Under the pieces are notes generated by a model. The model was not told the DNA's origin and made no database searches. It worked only from the letters and a program-made list of their open reading frames with translations. This document shows, in pieces, positions 5,229 through 13,545 of a DNA stretch of 15,084 nt (position 1 is its first letter; every line of letters begins with the position of its first letter). The stretch lies in assembly GCA_036260255.1 (NCBI GenBank), contig DATAAF010000093.1:1-15084 (forward strand), written 5' to 3'. Made by a program: the position numbers and the translations under genes. The stretch comes from DASZJY01 sp036260255. Lineage in GTDB: Bacteria > Actinomycetota > Acidimicrobiia > Acidimicrobiales > AC-14.

Positions 5229-8200
5229 TCACCCCCTGTCCGCTGAGAGCGCCAGTACCGCACGGGCGCGCTCGACGCTGCCGGTCGGGCGGGAGACGAC
5301 GGGCAAGCGCTGGACCAGCCGTCTCAGGTCCTCGACGTCGGCGGGGTCACGCGCCAGCTCGACCAGGTCGGTGAGGGCCCGGACCTCGAACATGACAGCG
5401 CCCTGCTCGGCGGCGACCCGTCGACTGTCCTCCAGCGCCTGGCGGGCCCCGCCCGATTCGGGGCCAGCCTGGTGTCGGAGGATGGCAGCGCGGACGCGAT
5501 GCGACTCGGCGACGAAGAATTGCTCTCCTCTTCGCTGCGCCCGTCGCAGCGCGTCGTCGACGTCCGCCAGCGCCTCGTCGACGGCGCCCAGCCCCAGGCG
5601 GATCTCGGCCAGATGGGTCTGCATGCACGGCACGAAGGCCTCCGCTCCCAGCGCCCGCCACTGGGCGATGCTCCGGGTCACCGTCTCGACGGCCTCGATC
5701 GGCTCGCCTAGGTGGGCGCGGCTGATGGCGGCGTGGCAGCTGCACGTCGCCATCCAGAACACGAACCCGTACTCCTGGCTGAGCTCGAGCGTCCTTTCCT
5801 GACACGCAAGCCCCTCGGCGAACCGGCCGTCGAGGTTGGCGAGCCACCCCGCGTAGGTGAGGACGTAACCGACGCTGAACGGCCCTACCGGGAAGGGGAG
5901 GGCCTCCGCCCGGTTCCGGGCCCGTGTGAGCGCGGCCTCCGAGTCGTCGGACCGTCCGAAGAGCCACTGCAGGACACCGAGGTGTGTGAGCGTCGCCACG
6001 AGGGGATCGCTCGGCAGCTGCCAGTGTGGGGTCACGACGGCCCCCGGCGGTCGCCGGTCGAAGGTATCGACGGCAAGCTCCAAGAGGTCGCGGGAGTCGG
6101 TGAACTCGCCCTCGAAGAATCGACCGATTCCCATGCAACCGAAGACCTCGGCCTCGATCTCCGGTTGGCACATCGACCGTAGGCGCGCCGCCGCCTCGTA
6201 CGCGGCGCGCAGGTCCCCGTGGACGACGTAGTAGGACCAGATCCCGATCGTGGCGGGGAAGAGCCCGATGTCGCCGCCGACGCGTTCGGAGAGGTCGAGG
6301 GCCCGGCGGTAGTCCTCGACCGCCGCCGGTGCGGCGTAGCCCTGGGTGCTCACGGTGCTGAACCCCCGCAGCGTCCGCAGGTTGACCTCGACGGCGTCCC
6401 GCGAGGGCCCCGCCGGCATGGTCGAGAGGAGCTCCAGCGCCCGGTCGAGCAGCCGGATCGCCTCGACGTGGGCGGCCGCTCGTTGGGCGGCCGAGGCGGC
6501 CAGCAAGTAGTACGGGACCGCCTCCTCGACGTGGTTTGCGGCGTCGAGATGCTGGGCCACGACGGCGGCATCGGAGTGGCCGCGTTCGATGAGGGCGCGG
6601 GCCACCGCGAGATGAGCGCTCCGCCGGTCCTTGAGTAGCTCCTGGGACTCGTACGCCGCGTCCCGGACGAGAGCATGGACGAAACGGTGCGTGACCGGGC
6701 CCTCGGGGCGGGGCAGCTCCTCGAGGATCGAGGCTCGGACGAGCGTCGCCAGGCCGGCCGAGACCTCCCGACGAGGCAGGCCCGCGGCCGAACGCAGCAC
6801 CCTGACGTCGATCTCCCGACCGATCGTCGCCGCCATCTGCGCCAGGCGCCGCTGCTGGCCGAGGGCGTCGAGGCGGGCGGTCAGCAGGTCGCGAACCGTC
6901 GCCGGTATGGTCCCGGGCTTCCGCCCGCCGTCGAGACGCCGGCCGACGGACCGCGCCAGCTCCTCGGTGAAGAGGGGGTTCCCGTCGCTGCGGTCGGCGA
7001 TCAGGTCCCACAGGTTCTCGGGCACCGTGTGCAGATCGGCCAGCTGGCGGATGAGCTCGCGATGGTCGGCGGGTGGGAGCGGCTCCACGTCGACCGTGAG
7101 CGAGCACGCACCGCTCCACGGTGGCCGGAACTCTGAGCGGCTCGTCGCCAGGACGAGCAGTCCTTCCCGCGGTTCGCTCGCCACGAGCCGGCTCAGCCAC
7201 TCGAGCGTCGACTCGTCCGACCACTGGAGGTCTTCGAAGACGAGAAGCGCTCGCTGGCGGTCGGCGGTTGCGAGGACGAGGGCGACGAGCGTCTGGAACG
7301 TCAACTCACGCACGAGCGCAGGCTCGAGCTCGAGCGGCTCGTAGGACCCGACGGTCGGGAGGTCCAGGAGGGTCCCGAGCACCGGGACCGCCTGCTCGAG
7401 CGGGAGACCGGCGGCCGTGCACCCGCGCTCCAGCCGCTCGAGCCGGGCCGCGTGGTCGTCGCCCGGCTCCATCGCGAGGTGGAGCTCCAGCAGCCGGGCC
7501 ACCGGGTAGAAGGGGCTCGTCGTGCGGTCGGGGGAGCACATGCCGCGGAACACCGGGCCACCGGCGCCGACCACCTCGTCCACCAGCTGTCCGGCGATCC
7601 GGGACTTCCCGATCCCGGGCTCGCCTCGGAGCACCACCGCCCGAGTGCGGCACGGGCCCGACGTGCCCAGCGCGGCCCACTCGGCCCGCAGCAACTGCAG
7701 CTCCTCCGCCCGCCCGACGAGGGGGGTCAGCGCTCCGCCGGCAGCCTGGAGGCGGTCCTCGGCACGGGTCGGCCCGAGGACGCGGAACACCTCGAGATCG
7801 GCGGGGAGGCCCTTCATCGCCGGCTTCCCGAGAGACGCCACCTCGAAGTAGCCACGGACGATGTCGTGGGTCGTCTCGCTGATCACCACGCTGCCCGCCG
7901 GGGCGACGCTCTGGATGCGAGCCGCCTCGTTCGGGGTTGCCCCCACGATGGCGCTGGGGTCCGGCCGGTCGGGCGTCCCCATGTCGGTGATGAGCACCAA
8001 ACCGGTGTCGATGCCGACCCGCGCCGCCAGCCGGATGCCGTGCTCGGCTCGGATCTTCGCCGCCAGCTCCTCGAGCTCGTCGAGAAGCTCGAGGCCGGCG
8101 AGGACGGCCCGGCGAGCGTCGTCCTCCCGTGCGGTCGGGAGGCCGAAGCAGGCCATCACCCCGTCGCCGAGGTAGTTGGCGATCTGACCGCCGTGGCTGG

Positions 8201-8420
8201 AGATCGCGCGACCGCAGACCTGTTGGTACCGCACCACGACGTCTCGGACGACCTCGGGCTCGTGACGCGTGGACATCTCGGTCGACCCGACCACGTCGAC
8301 GAACATCACCGTGATCTGCCGACGCTCGGCCACCGGGGGCGACCGTCCGTCGCCTCTCGCCGCCTGCTCGGATCGCCGCCGCCACCGCCGCCCCCAGGCC
8401 CGACGGTCGGGTTGGGTCAC
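5229..8420 (-). CDS. Signalling protein: class III cyclase homology domain, AAA-type ATPase, TPR-like repeats
   Basis: A cytoplasmic protein of 1063 residues. A class III nucleotide-cyclase homology domain spans about 33-215, with metal aspartates D42 (FVDVVGST) and D86 (YLGDGVMACFG) and the transition-state pair N164/R168 (TPNEAARIQS). The usual adenine-specifying Lys is N82, and the partner acidic residue is A161, so substrate or activity is uncertain. An AAA_16-type STAND ATPase follows (about 232-480), with Walker A GEPGIGKSR at 266-274 and Walker B LLVFEDLQW at 392-400. The C-terminal half (about 620-1000) is Ala/Leu-rich helical sequence typical of TPR repeats. There is no DNA-binding domain or membrane segment. 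GTG 8420 overlaps the upstream stop as GTGA, so the gene is translationally coupled in the four-gene operon. A longer in-frame start at 8882 would run through the upstream gene and was rejected. Confidence 0.88.
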   Translation of the reverse strand: MTQPDRRAWGRRWRRRSEQAARGDGRSPPVAERRQITVMFVDVVGSTEMSTRHEPEVVRDVVVRYQQVCGRAISSHGGQIANYLGDGVMACFGLPTAREDDARRAVLAGLELLDELEELAAKIRAEHGIRLAARVGIDTGLVLITDMGTPDRPDPSAIVGATPNEAARIQSVAPAGSVVISETTHDIVRGYFEVASLGKPAMKGLPADLEVFRVLGPTRAEDRLQAAGGALTPLVGRAEELQLLRAEWAALGTSGPCRTRAVVLRGEPGIGKSRIAGQLVDEVVGAGGPVFRGMCSPDRTTSPFYPVARLLELHLAMEPGDDHAARLERLERGCTAAGLPLEQAVPVLGTLLDLPTVGSYEPLELEPALVRELTFQTLVALVLATADRQRALLVFEDLQWSDESTLEWLSRLVASEPREGLLVLATSRSEFRPPWSGACSLTVDVEPLPPADHRELIRQLADLHTVPENLWDLIADRSDGNPLFTEELARSVGRRLDGGRKPGTIPATVRDLLTARLDALGQQRRLAQMAATIGREIDVRVLRSAAGLPRREVSAGLATLVRASILEELPRPEGPVTHRFVHALVRDAAYESQELLKDRRSAHLAVARALIERGHSDAAVVAQHLDAANHVEEAVPYYLLAASAAQRAAAHVEAIRLLDRALELLSTMPAGPSRDAVEVNLRTLRGFSTVSTQGYAAPAAVEDYRRALDLSERVGGDIGLFPATIGIWSYYVVHGDLRAAYEAAARLRSMCQPEIEAEVFGCMGIGRFFEGEFTDSRDLLELAVDTFDRRPPGAVVTPHWQLPSDPLVATLTHLGVLQWLFGRSDDSEAALTRARNRAEALPFPVGPFSVGYVLTYAGWLANLDGRFAEGLACQERTLELSQEYGFVFWMATCSCHAAISRAHLGEPIEAVETVTRSIAQWRALGAEAFVPCMQTHLAEIRLGLGAVDEALADVDDALRRAQRRGEQFFVAESHRVRAAILRHQAGPESGGARQALEDSRRVAAEQGAVMFEVRALTDLVELARDPADVEDLRRLVQRLPVVSRPTGSVERARAVLALSADRG

Positions 8421-8968
8421 TGCAGAGGACCGCTGTCCCGGTTGTTCGGGCGGATCGGGTCGGTGACCGGTGCCCCTGTCTCGCGGGCGGTGATGACGCC
8501 CTCGTAGATCAAGGTCTGGCGACGCCGGCCCCGCGGGAACGTCACCGTCACGTCGAACTTGTCGACGCCGGTCGTGACCACCGGCGGATCGAAGGTCACC
8601 GCCGACGCGTCGAGCTGTGGGTGGGGCCCGAGGCCGATGGCGCGCAGGGGCTGGGCCACCAAGGTGAGCGGGCGCTGCGAGACGGCGGGGAACACGGTCA
8701 TTTTCGCCGTCCAGGTGTCGCGGTAGGCGGCGAGCTGCTGAACGCCGCCCCACCAGCTCTCGGCCAGGCGAGCGGCACACGACGCCGACAGCGACACCCA
8801 GGCGTCGAGGTCCGAGATGGCCTCGCTCGGCGTGTACCTCCCGGAGAGGACACGGCTGGTGCAACCGGCGACGCTGTTCCACGCATGGGCGAAGCCGTCG
8901 ATGAGCTTGTCGAGCGCCTCGGAGGCCTCGTCCCTCGGGGGAGCACCGGTGGATCCTTGCTCGCTCAT
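8417..8968 (-). CDS. Helical plus Ig-like beta protein, 183 aa, function unknown
   Basis: I do not recognise a named family. The first half (about 15-85) is helical and amphipathic, with a segment SDLDAWVSLSASCAARLAE; the second half (about 110-175) looks like a beta sandwich, with TFDPPVVTTGVDKFDVTVTF and IYEGVITARE. The helical half resembles the 90-aa product just upstream and the 207-aa product near 14161. The beta half resembles the tail of the 207-aa protein (valine-rich strand, Pro turn, then G-V-I). There is no signal peptide or membrane segment. The ATG overlaps the upstream stop (ATGA) and its own stop overlaps the cyclase-ATPase start (GTGA), so all three should be made together. 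A structural or lipid-surface role like that of phasins is only a guess. Confidence 0.8.
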   Translation of the reverse strand: MSEQGSTGAPPRDEASEALDKLIDGFAHAWNSVAGCTSRVLSGRYTPSEAISDLDAWVSLSASCAARLAESWWGGVQQLAAYRDTWTAKMTVFPAVSQRPLTLVAQPLRAIGLGPHPQLDASAVTFDPPVVTTGVDKFDVTVTFPRGRRRQTLIYEGVITARETGAPVTDPIRPNNRDSGPLQ

Positions 8969-9237
8969 GTGGTGCCCGGAGGTTGTGGGTCCCGCAGGCT
9001 CTCGAGGCACTTCTTGGACACGTCGGCCGCGCTCTGCCAGAACCACTTGACGTCGTCGAGCCACTCGTCGAGACCGTACTGCTGCGTCTGAGCCAGCTTG
9101 CCGTTGCGCTTGGCCCGCTCGGAGACCCGGTTGATGACGTCGTGCCCGCACTCGGTCATGTCGTCCACGAACCTCTCCCACCGGTTCCCGGGGGGAGTCC
9201 CGGGCCCGGTGCGCTGGCTGCCTGAGGGGTTGGTCAT
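8965..9237 (-). CDS. Small helical protein, 90 aa, function unknown
   Basis: A soluble, mostly helical product. After a Pro/Gly/Thr-rich start (1-18) come WERFVDDMTECGHDVINRVSE and then YGLDEWLDDVKWFWQSAADV. The second helix pattern, LD-x-W-x-D followed by a hydrophobic and Ala-rich repeat, matches the helical half of the neighbouring 183-aa protein, so this looks like the same module without the beta tail. The ATG at 9237 has GAGGAG 10 bases upstream (9253-9248). The gap to the preceding gene is 17 bases, and the stop overlaps the next start as ATGA. No known family was recognised. Confidence in the gene is high because of the overlaps; the function is unknown. Confidence 0.78.
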   Translation of the reverse strand: MTNPSGSQRTGPGTPPGNRWERFVDDMTECGHDVINRVSERAKRNGKLAQTQQYGLDEWLDDVKWFWQSAADVSKKCLESLRDPQPPGTT

Positions 9238-9254
9238 CGGCGGTCCGCTCCTCG

Positions 9255-10256
9255 TTACCTGAGACCTCGTGTCACACAGGAGGCGACGATCAAGGCCTGC
9301 ATGATGCTCCAGACGAGGCACACGAGCCCGCTCGGCTGCTGCGGACGATCCGTGAAGGCGACCTGCTTCAGCGTCGTGAACCGGCGAACGCGCAGGCTCT
9401 CGAGGTCCTCGACCAGCAGGTAGCCCTGGTCGACGGTCACCTTGTTGCCGTAGGAGTGCGCCAAGTCGTACGTGCACCCGACCGGGGCGGCATCGTTGTT
9501 GAAGTAGACGAATGTCAGGTCGGTCGTCATCAGCGACTCGGTTGTCGGGTCGAACCCGTAGCTGAAGTCCACCACCTCTCGAAGCGTCAGCGCTTCCCCC
9601 GTGTCGGGGTCGCCGAGGGCAGCCGGCCGCGGCGGCGACACCGGATCCATCTCCTTGAAGAAGATGCTCTGGATTGGGCATTCGGGCCATTGCCGAGGGT
9701 CCACGATGGAGCTGTAGTCGTCGGCTCGATCGGTGGTGTCGAGCGTCGTCTTGACGACGAGCGCGGTGTGACCGTCGACCTCCTGTACGCCCGCCTCGCA
9801 CATCGGAAGGACCAGGAGCCGCGTCGCGACGATCTGCTCGTGGAACAGTTGGAAGAGGTCTTCGGGGGCATAGAGGTCCTCTGCCGTGCGGCCGAAGGCA
9901 TCTTGTCCCCGCTCGGCGCGGCCGGCCCGTTCCAAGAGACGGTCGACCGCGGACAACCGCTGCGGTCCGTCGATCTCCTCCGAGACGAGGGAGTCCGCGA
10001 GCCGCCCAAGCTGGAACTGCCCTCGCGGCGCCCCGGTGCGCAGGAGCTCGGCGATGAGCTCGAGCTTGGCGGGCGGCGGGAGGTGGACGGGATCCTCGAG
10101 CACGTTCACCGCCTGCTCGACGTCGAGCAGGTCGGCTTCCTCGCCGCTGGGCAAGGGGAAGGAGGCGAGGCCGTGGGAGCGGGCGACGAGGCTGAGAACG
10201 GCCTGCACCTCTTCTCGGGCCCGGGCCCCGACCTCGTCGATCCCCGCCGTGACCAT
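9255..10256 (-). CDS. Unknown protein with possible SRPBCC-like domain and hydrophobic C-terminal tail
   Basis: First gene of the four-gene operon, 333 residues, no named family recognised. The N-terminal half (about 1-165) is helical and charged. The second half (about 165-305) alternates strands and turns: VVDFSYGFDPTTESLMTTD, DQGYLLVEDLESLRVRRFTT and a WPECPIQSIFFKEM segment. This order resembles SRPBCC/START-like ligand-binding folds, where a W-P turn precedes the central strands and a late strand reads LKQVAF; the match is by eye and weak. Residues 309-329 (GLVCLVWSIMQALIVASCV) are hydrophobic and end in a basic TRGLR, suggesting a membrane tail anchor or amphipathic lipid-binding helix. 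The ATG at 10256 is preceded by a weak AAGG and a TATCGT element. It is divergent from the FAD oxidoreductase gene, which suggests a shared process. Confidence 0.75.
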   Translation of the reverse strand: MVTAGIDEVGARAREEVQAVLSLVARSHGLASFPLPSGEEADLLDVEQAVNVLEDPVHLPPPAKLELIAELLRTGAPRGQFQLGRLADSLVSEEIDGPQRLSAVDRLLERAGRAERGQDAFGRTAEDLYAPEDLFQLFHEQIVATRLLVLPMCEAGVQEVDGHTALVVKTTLDTTDRADDYSSIVDPRQWPECPIQSIFFKEMDPVSPPRPAALGDPDTGEALTLREVVDFSYGFDPTTESLMTTDLTFVYFNNDAAPVGCTYDLAHSYGNKVTVDQGYLLVEDLESLRVRRFTTLKQVAFTDRPQQPSGLVCLVWSIMQALIVASCVTRGLR

Positions 10257-10264
10257 GCCTTACA

Positions 10265-10270
10265 ACGATA
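10265..10270 (-). promoter_or_regulatory. Candidate -10 element of the four-gene minus-strand operon
   Basis: TATCGT on the minus strand ends 9 bases before the ATG at 10256, so the leader would be absent or a few bases long. The same ATATCGT word occurs in the candidate promoter of the other minus-strand operon (14217-14211). No -35 is obvious. Confidence 0.4.
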
Positions 10271-10305
10271 TCCGGTCCGCAGCGCCGTCGCTTTTGCCTT
10301 TCTGG

Positions 10306-10311
10306 CACACT
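10306..10311 (+). promoter_or_regulatory. Candidate -10 element of the FAD oxidoreductase gene
   Basis: CACACT ends 8 bases before the GTG at 10319, the same spacing as TACAGT before rimO, and no Shine-Dalgarno is present. The first base departs from the TANNNT consensus, so support is modest. The 62-base divergent gap must hold both promoters. Confidence 0.35.
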
Positions 10312-10318
10312 CGGTCTC

Positions 10319-12493
10319 GTGCCGGGGCGGCCTGCCGTTGCCATCCTCGGGGGTGGCATGGCCGGTCTGGCGGCGGCGTGGGAGCTCTCCAAGCCCGCCA
10401 ACCGCGACGCCGTCGGCAGCATCACGGTGTACCAGCGGGGTTGGCGGCTCGGGGGAAAAGGGGCGAGCGGCCGAGGCGTCAATGGCCGCATAGAAGAGCA
10501 CGGGCTCCACGTGTGGCTCGGGTACTACGACAACGCGTTCCGCCTGATGCGTGAGTGCTATTCGGAGCTGGACCGACCCCGCACGAACCCTCGCTCACCC
10601 ATCCTTCGTTGGGAGGACGCCTTCCGCCCGGCCAGCACGATCGGCCTGGGCGAGCAGCGCGACGACCAATGGCTGCAGTGGGTCGCGAGCTTCTCCGAGA
10701 GCGGTGATCTCCCGGGCGAGCCCGGTGCCGGGGCCGCTCCGCTCACTGTCGCGGAGCTCGTCCGCCGCGCTCTGCTGCTGCTCCGGGACCTGGGCGTGTC
10801 GCTGTTGAAGGAACGGGCGTACGACGCCGGTGAGCCCGCGGTCGTGCTCACGACGAGCCCGGGGCCACCCCGACCTGGGCCGCGCCAGGCCGTTGGGAGA
10901 CTGTTCCGCGACGCCGAGCTCGGCGCCTTCGTGGCGGCGGTGGAGTTCCTGTCGTTGGCGCAGACCGAGTACCGGGCGCATGTGCCGTCGACGGACGACC
11001 CGGCCTCGTCGTTCATCCGGTCGACCCTCGAGGTGGTGCTCGACCGGCTGTGTGCCGACCTGGCCACGCGGATCGGCGAGGACACGGCGGCACGGCGGGC
11101 CTGGCAGTTCCTCGACCTGATGCGGGCGACCCTCCGGGGCATCGTCGCCGACGGGCTTCTCACCCGCCCCGAGGGGTTCGCCGCCATCGACGACTACGAC
11201 TACCGGGAGTGGATCGCCCGTCACGGCGCGGCCGTCCAGACGCTGGACTCACCGTTGGTGCGAGGGGTGTACGACCTGGCGTTCGGCTACCAGGACGGCG
11301 ACGATGCCAAGCCCCGCTTCGCCGCCGGGACCGGGGTGCTGCTCTCGGCCAAGCTGTTCTTCGACTATCGCGGCGCCATCTTCTGGAAGATGCAGGCCGG
11401 CATGGGCGATGTCGTGTTCGCCCCCCTGTACGAGGTGCTCGAGCGGCGGGGGGTCCGGTTCCGGTTCTTCCACCGGGTGGACAGGCTCCGGGTGTCCACC
11501 GACGGCACGCGGATCGCCGCCGTCGACGTGGCGGTGCAGGCGAGACTCCGTCCCGGTACGAAACGCTACGAGCCCCTGGTCGACGTGGGCGATCTCCCCA
11601 GCTGGCCGGCGGCCCCCCGCTACGAGCTCCTGGACGGAGTGACGGAGAGCCTGCCTCAGGACTTCGAGACGGTGTGGTCGACGGTGCCGGAGCCCGAAGT
11701 GGCGACGTTGCGGGCGGGAGAGGACTTCGACACGGCCGTCCTGGCCATCCCCGTCGGCATGCACCGGCACATCTGCTCCGAGCTCATCGAGAACCCGCGC
11801 ACGCCCCAGTGGCGGCTGATGGCCGACAACCTGGCGACGGTGGCGACCGAGGCGCTGCAGCTCTGGCTGGGAGTCGACGAGGGGGACTTGGGCTGGGCAC
11901 AGCGGGACGCCACGATCACCGGCTTCGCCGGGGCGTTCCACACCCAGGCGTCGATGTCACATCTCCTCGCCGCCGAGGAGTGGCCCGGGGCCGACCGGCC
12001 CAAGGCGATCATCTACCTCTGCCACACGCTCGGCACCTCTCGGACCGCCGACCTTGCGCCCGACACGCCGCAGCGCGAGCTGCAACGCGTCAGGAGCCAC
12101 GCCGTCGAGTTCCTGCAGTCGGACGCCGCCCACCGGTGGCGCGGCAGCACGCGGGACGGCGACTTCCGCTGGGACATCCTCCACGACCCTGCCGAGGGCC
12201 AAGGAGAGGCGCGGCTCGAAAGCCAGTACTTGCGCGCCAACGTCGATCCTTCCGACCGGTACGTGCTCTCGCTCCCGGGCACCGGTCGTTACCGCCTGCG
12301 GGCGGACGAGAGCGGCTACTCCAACCTCGTCCTGGCCGGGGACTGGATCGATTCGGGCCTCAACGCCGGGTGCATCGAGGCGGCGGTCATGTCGGGCATC
12401 GAGGCGGCCAACGCCGTCCTGGGCCGTCCCCTCCTGGACGGCATAAGCGGGTTCTACCTGACCCACCGCGGGCGCGCCGGGCGCCCGTGGTGA
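10319..12493 (+). CDS. FAD-dependent oxidoreductase, phytoene-desaturase/amine-oxidase type
   Basis: A 724-residue flavoprotein. The N-terminal Rossmann fold has G11-x-G13-x2-G16 in ILGGGMAGLAAAWEL, then the YQRGWRLGGKGASGR loop (38-52) typical of the NAD_binding_8/phytoene-desaturase group. A strongly conserved-looking RIEEHGLHVWLGYYDNAF segment follows near residue 57. The C-terminal FAD motif is present, LAGDWIDSGLNAGCIEAAVMSG (about 672-693). Relatives desaturate or oxidise isoprenoids such as phytoene or hydroxysqualene. This protein is longer than the usual 450-550 residues, with extra mainly helical sequence between about 130 and 340. No signal peptide or transmembrane segment is evident. 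It starts at GTG 10319 without a Shine-Dalgarno. It is divergent from the 333-aa gene and converges on the prenyl synthase gene with a 17-base gap, so a prenyl-lipid substrate is a reasonable inference. Confidence 0.88.
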   Translation: MPGRPAVAILGGGMAGLAAAWELSKPANRDAVGSITVYQRGWRLGGKGASGRGVNGRIEEHGLHVWLGYYDNAFRLMRECYSELDRPRTNPRSPILRWEDAFRPASTIGLGEQRDDQWLQWVASFSESGDLPGEPGAGAAPLTVAELVRRALLLLRDLGVSLLKERAYDAGEPAVVLTTSPGPPRPGPRQAVGRLFRDAELGAFVAAVEFLSLAQTEYRAHVPSTDDPASSFIRSTLEVVLDRLCADLATRIGEDTAARRAWQFLDLMRATLRGIVADGLLTRPEGFAAIDDYDYREWIARHGAAVQTLDSPLVRGVYDLAFGYQDGDDAKPRFAAGTGVLLSAKLFFDYRGAIFWKMQAGMGDVVFAPLYEVLERRGVRFRFFHRVDRLRVSTDGTRIAAVDVAVQARLRPGTKRYEPLVDVGDLPSWPAAPRYELLDGVTESLPQDFETVWSTVPEPEVATLRAGEDFDTAVLAIPVGMHRHICSELIENPRTPQWRLMADNLATVATEALQLWLGVDEGDLGWAQRDATITGFAGAFHTQASMSHLLAAEEWPGADRPKAIIYLCHTLGTSRTADLAPDTPQRELQRVRSHAVEFLQSDAAHRWRGSTRDGDFRWDILHDPAEGQGEARLESQYLRANVDPSDRYVLSLPGTGRYRLRADESGYSNLVLAGDWIDSGLNAGCIEAAVMSGIEAANAVLGRPLLDGISGFYLTHRGRAGRPW

Positions 12494-12510
12494 CCAGATT
12501 GGATCTCCTG

Positions 12511-13545
12511 CTACGCCACGCGCTCGATCATGAACGGCACGACGCCTTGGAGGAACGTGTAGGCGCGGGACGGCGCACACTGCGAGAACGCCTCGTCGAA
12601 GGCGGTGACGGCCGCCCCCGCCAGTGCCGATGCGTAGGCGTCGGCGTACGCGATGCTGCCGTGATCCTCCATCAGGGCGCGGACGCGGAAGGCGTCGTCG
12701 GGCGTGCGTTCCGAGGCCGCCCGCCCGAGCAGGGCGACCAGCCCCGCTCGGGCGTCCGCCGGAGCGGATCGGAGGAGGTGTATGAGCGCGAGCGTCCTCT
12801 TGCTCTCACGGATGTCGCCGAGGACGTCCTTGCCGTAGCTGCCCCGAGCGCTCACCAGATCCAAGACGTCGTCTCGGATCTGGAAGGCGGCGCCGAGGGC
12901 GAACCCGAACCGCCCGATGGCGTCCAGGTCGGCGCCCCCGGTCGAGCCGATGAGCGCTCCCACGCGCAACGGCAGGATCGTCGTGTAGGCGCACGTCTTC
13001 TGTAGGACCATGTCGAGGTAGTCGCGTGGGGTGAGGTCCACGACATTGTCCTCGCGCCATCCGAGCTCGACGGCCTGGCCCTCGACGGTGCGCTCCATGG
13101 CGAGCTGGAACTCGGCGAGCACGGCGCGGGCCATACGCGAGCCGAGATGGCCGACGTTCTCGAGCAGCGGCCGAAGGGAGAGCACGGCGAGGGCGTCGCC
13201 GGTGTTGAGGGCGATGGGGACCCCTCGCTCGACGTGGAGGGCGGCCCGACCCCGGCGCTTCTCGCTGCCGTCCTCGATGTCGTCGTGGATCAGGAAGGCG
13301 GCGTGGAGGAGCTCGATGGCGACGGCCGACGCCAGGGCGTCGTCGGCGGCCCCGCCGAAGACCTCGCAGGCGGCGAGGCACAGCGCCGGCCGGAGGGTCT
13401 TCGCCGGCCGCATGACGAACTCCCGCGCCGGGTCGTAGAGATGCCGGTCGGGTTGGCGGCCGGAGACGTACCTGGTCACCGCCTCCCGCGCCGCTCGGCT
13501 GTACGCCTCGAGCGCCGCCGCGAACGAGGCGCCCGGGTCACTCAC
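12511..13545 (-). CDS. All-trans polyprenyl diphosphate synthase (GGPP synthase-like)
   Basis: A polyprenyl synthetase of 344 residues that condenses isopentenyl diphosphate with allylic diphosphates. The first Asp-rich motif is DDIED at 88-92 (HAAFLIHDDIEDGSEKRRG) and the second is DDVLD at 225-229 (AFQIRDDVLDL). KTLRPAL (49-55) and QKT (182-184), which bind diphosphate, are also present, so the enzyme looks active. The first motif has the DDxxD form rather than the longer DDxxxxD loop of bacterial FPP synthases. The residue five before it is Ala and four before it is Phe, so the product length (C20 or other) cannot be fixed by eye. GTG 13545 overlaps the 3' end of the 207-aa gene by 8 bases, indicating coupling. 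The gene converges on the FAD oxidoreductase. Supply of a prenyl chain to that enzyme is inferred. Confidence 0.92.
   Translation of the reverse strand: MSDPGASFAAALEAYSRAAREAVTRYVSGRQPDRHLYDPAREFVMRPAKTLRPALCLAACEVFGGAADDALASAVAIELLHAAFLIHDDIEDGSEKRRGRAALHVERGVPIALNTGDALAVLSLRPLLENVGHLGSRMARAVLAEFQLAMERTVEGQAVELGWREDNVVDLTPRDYLDMVLQKTCAYTTILPLRVGALIGSTGGADLDAIGRFGFALGAAFQIRDDVLDLVSARGSYGKDVLGDIRESKRTLALIHLLRSAPADARAGLVALLGRAASERTPDDAFRVRALMEDHGSIAYADAYASALAGAAVTAFDEAFSQCAPSRAYTFLQGVVPFMIERVA

Noticed and set aside
8421..8882. N-terminal extension of the cyclase-ATPase protein
   Set aside because: It would lie entirely over the 183-aa gene and is Arg/Pro-rich low complexity. The GTG at 8420 with a GTGA overlap is far more natural.
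12469..12487. 7-bp hairpin CGGGCGC/GCGCCCG as a terminator for the FAD gene
   Set aside because: It is inside the coding sequence and no U tract follows; in DNA this GC-rich such stems arise easily by chance.
11050..13005. Long plus-strand open frame across the FAD gene and the prenyl synthase
   Set aside because: It overlaps two genes with intact catalytic motifs in other frames and is Arg/Gly/Pro-rich with no recognisable domain.
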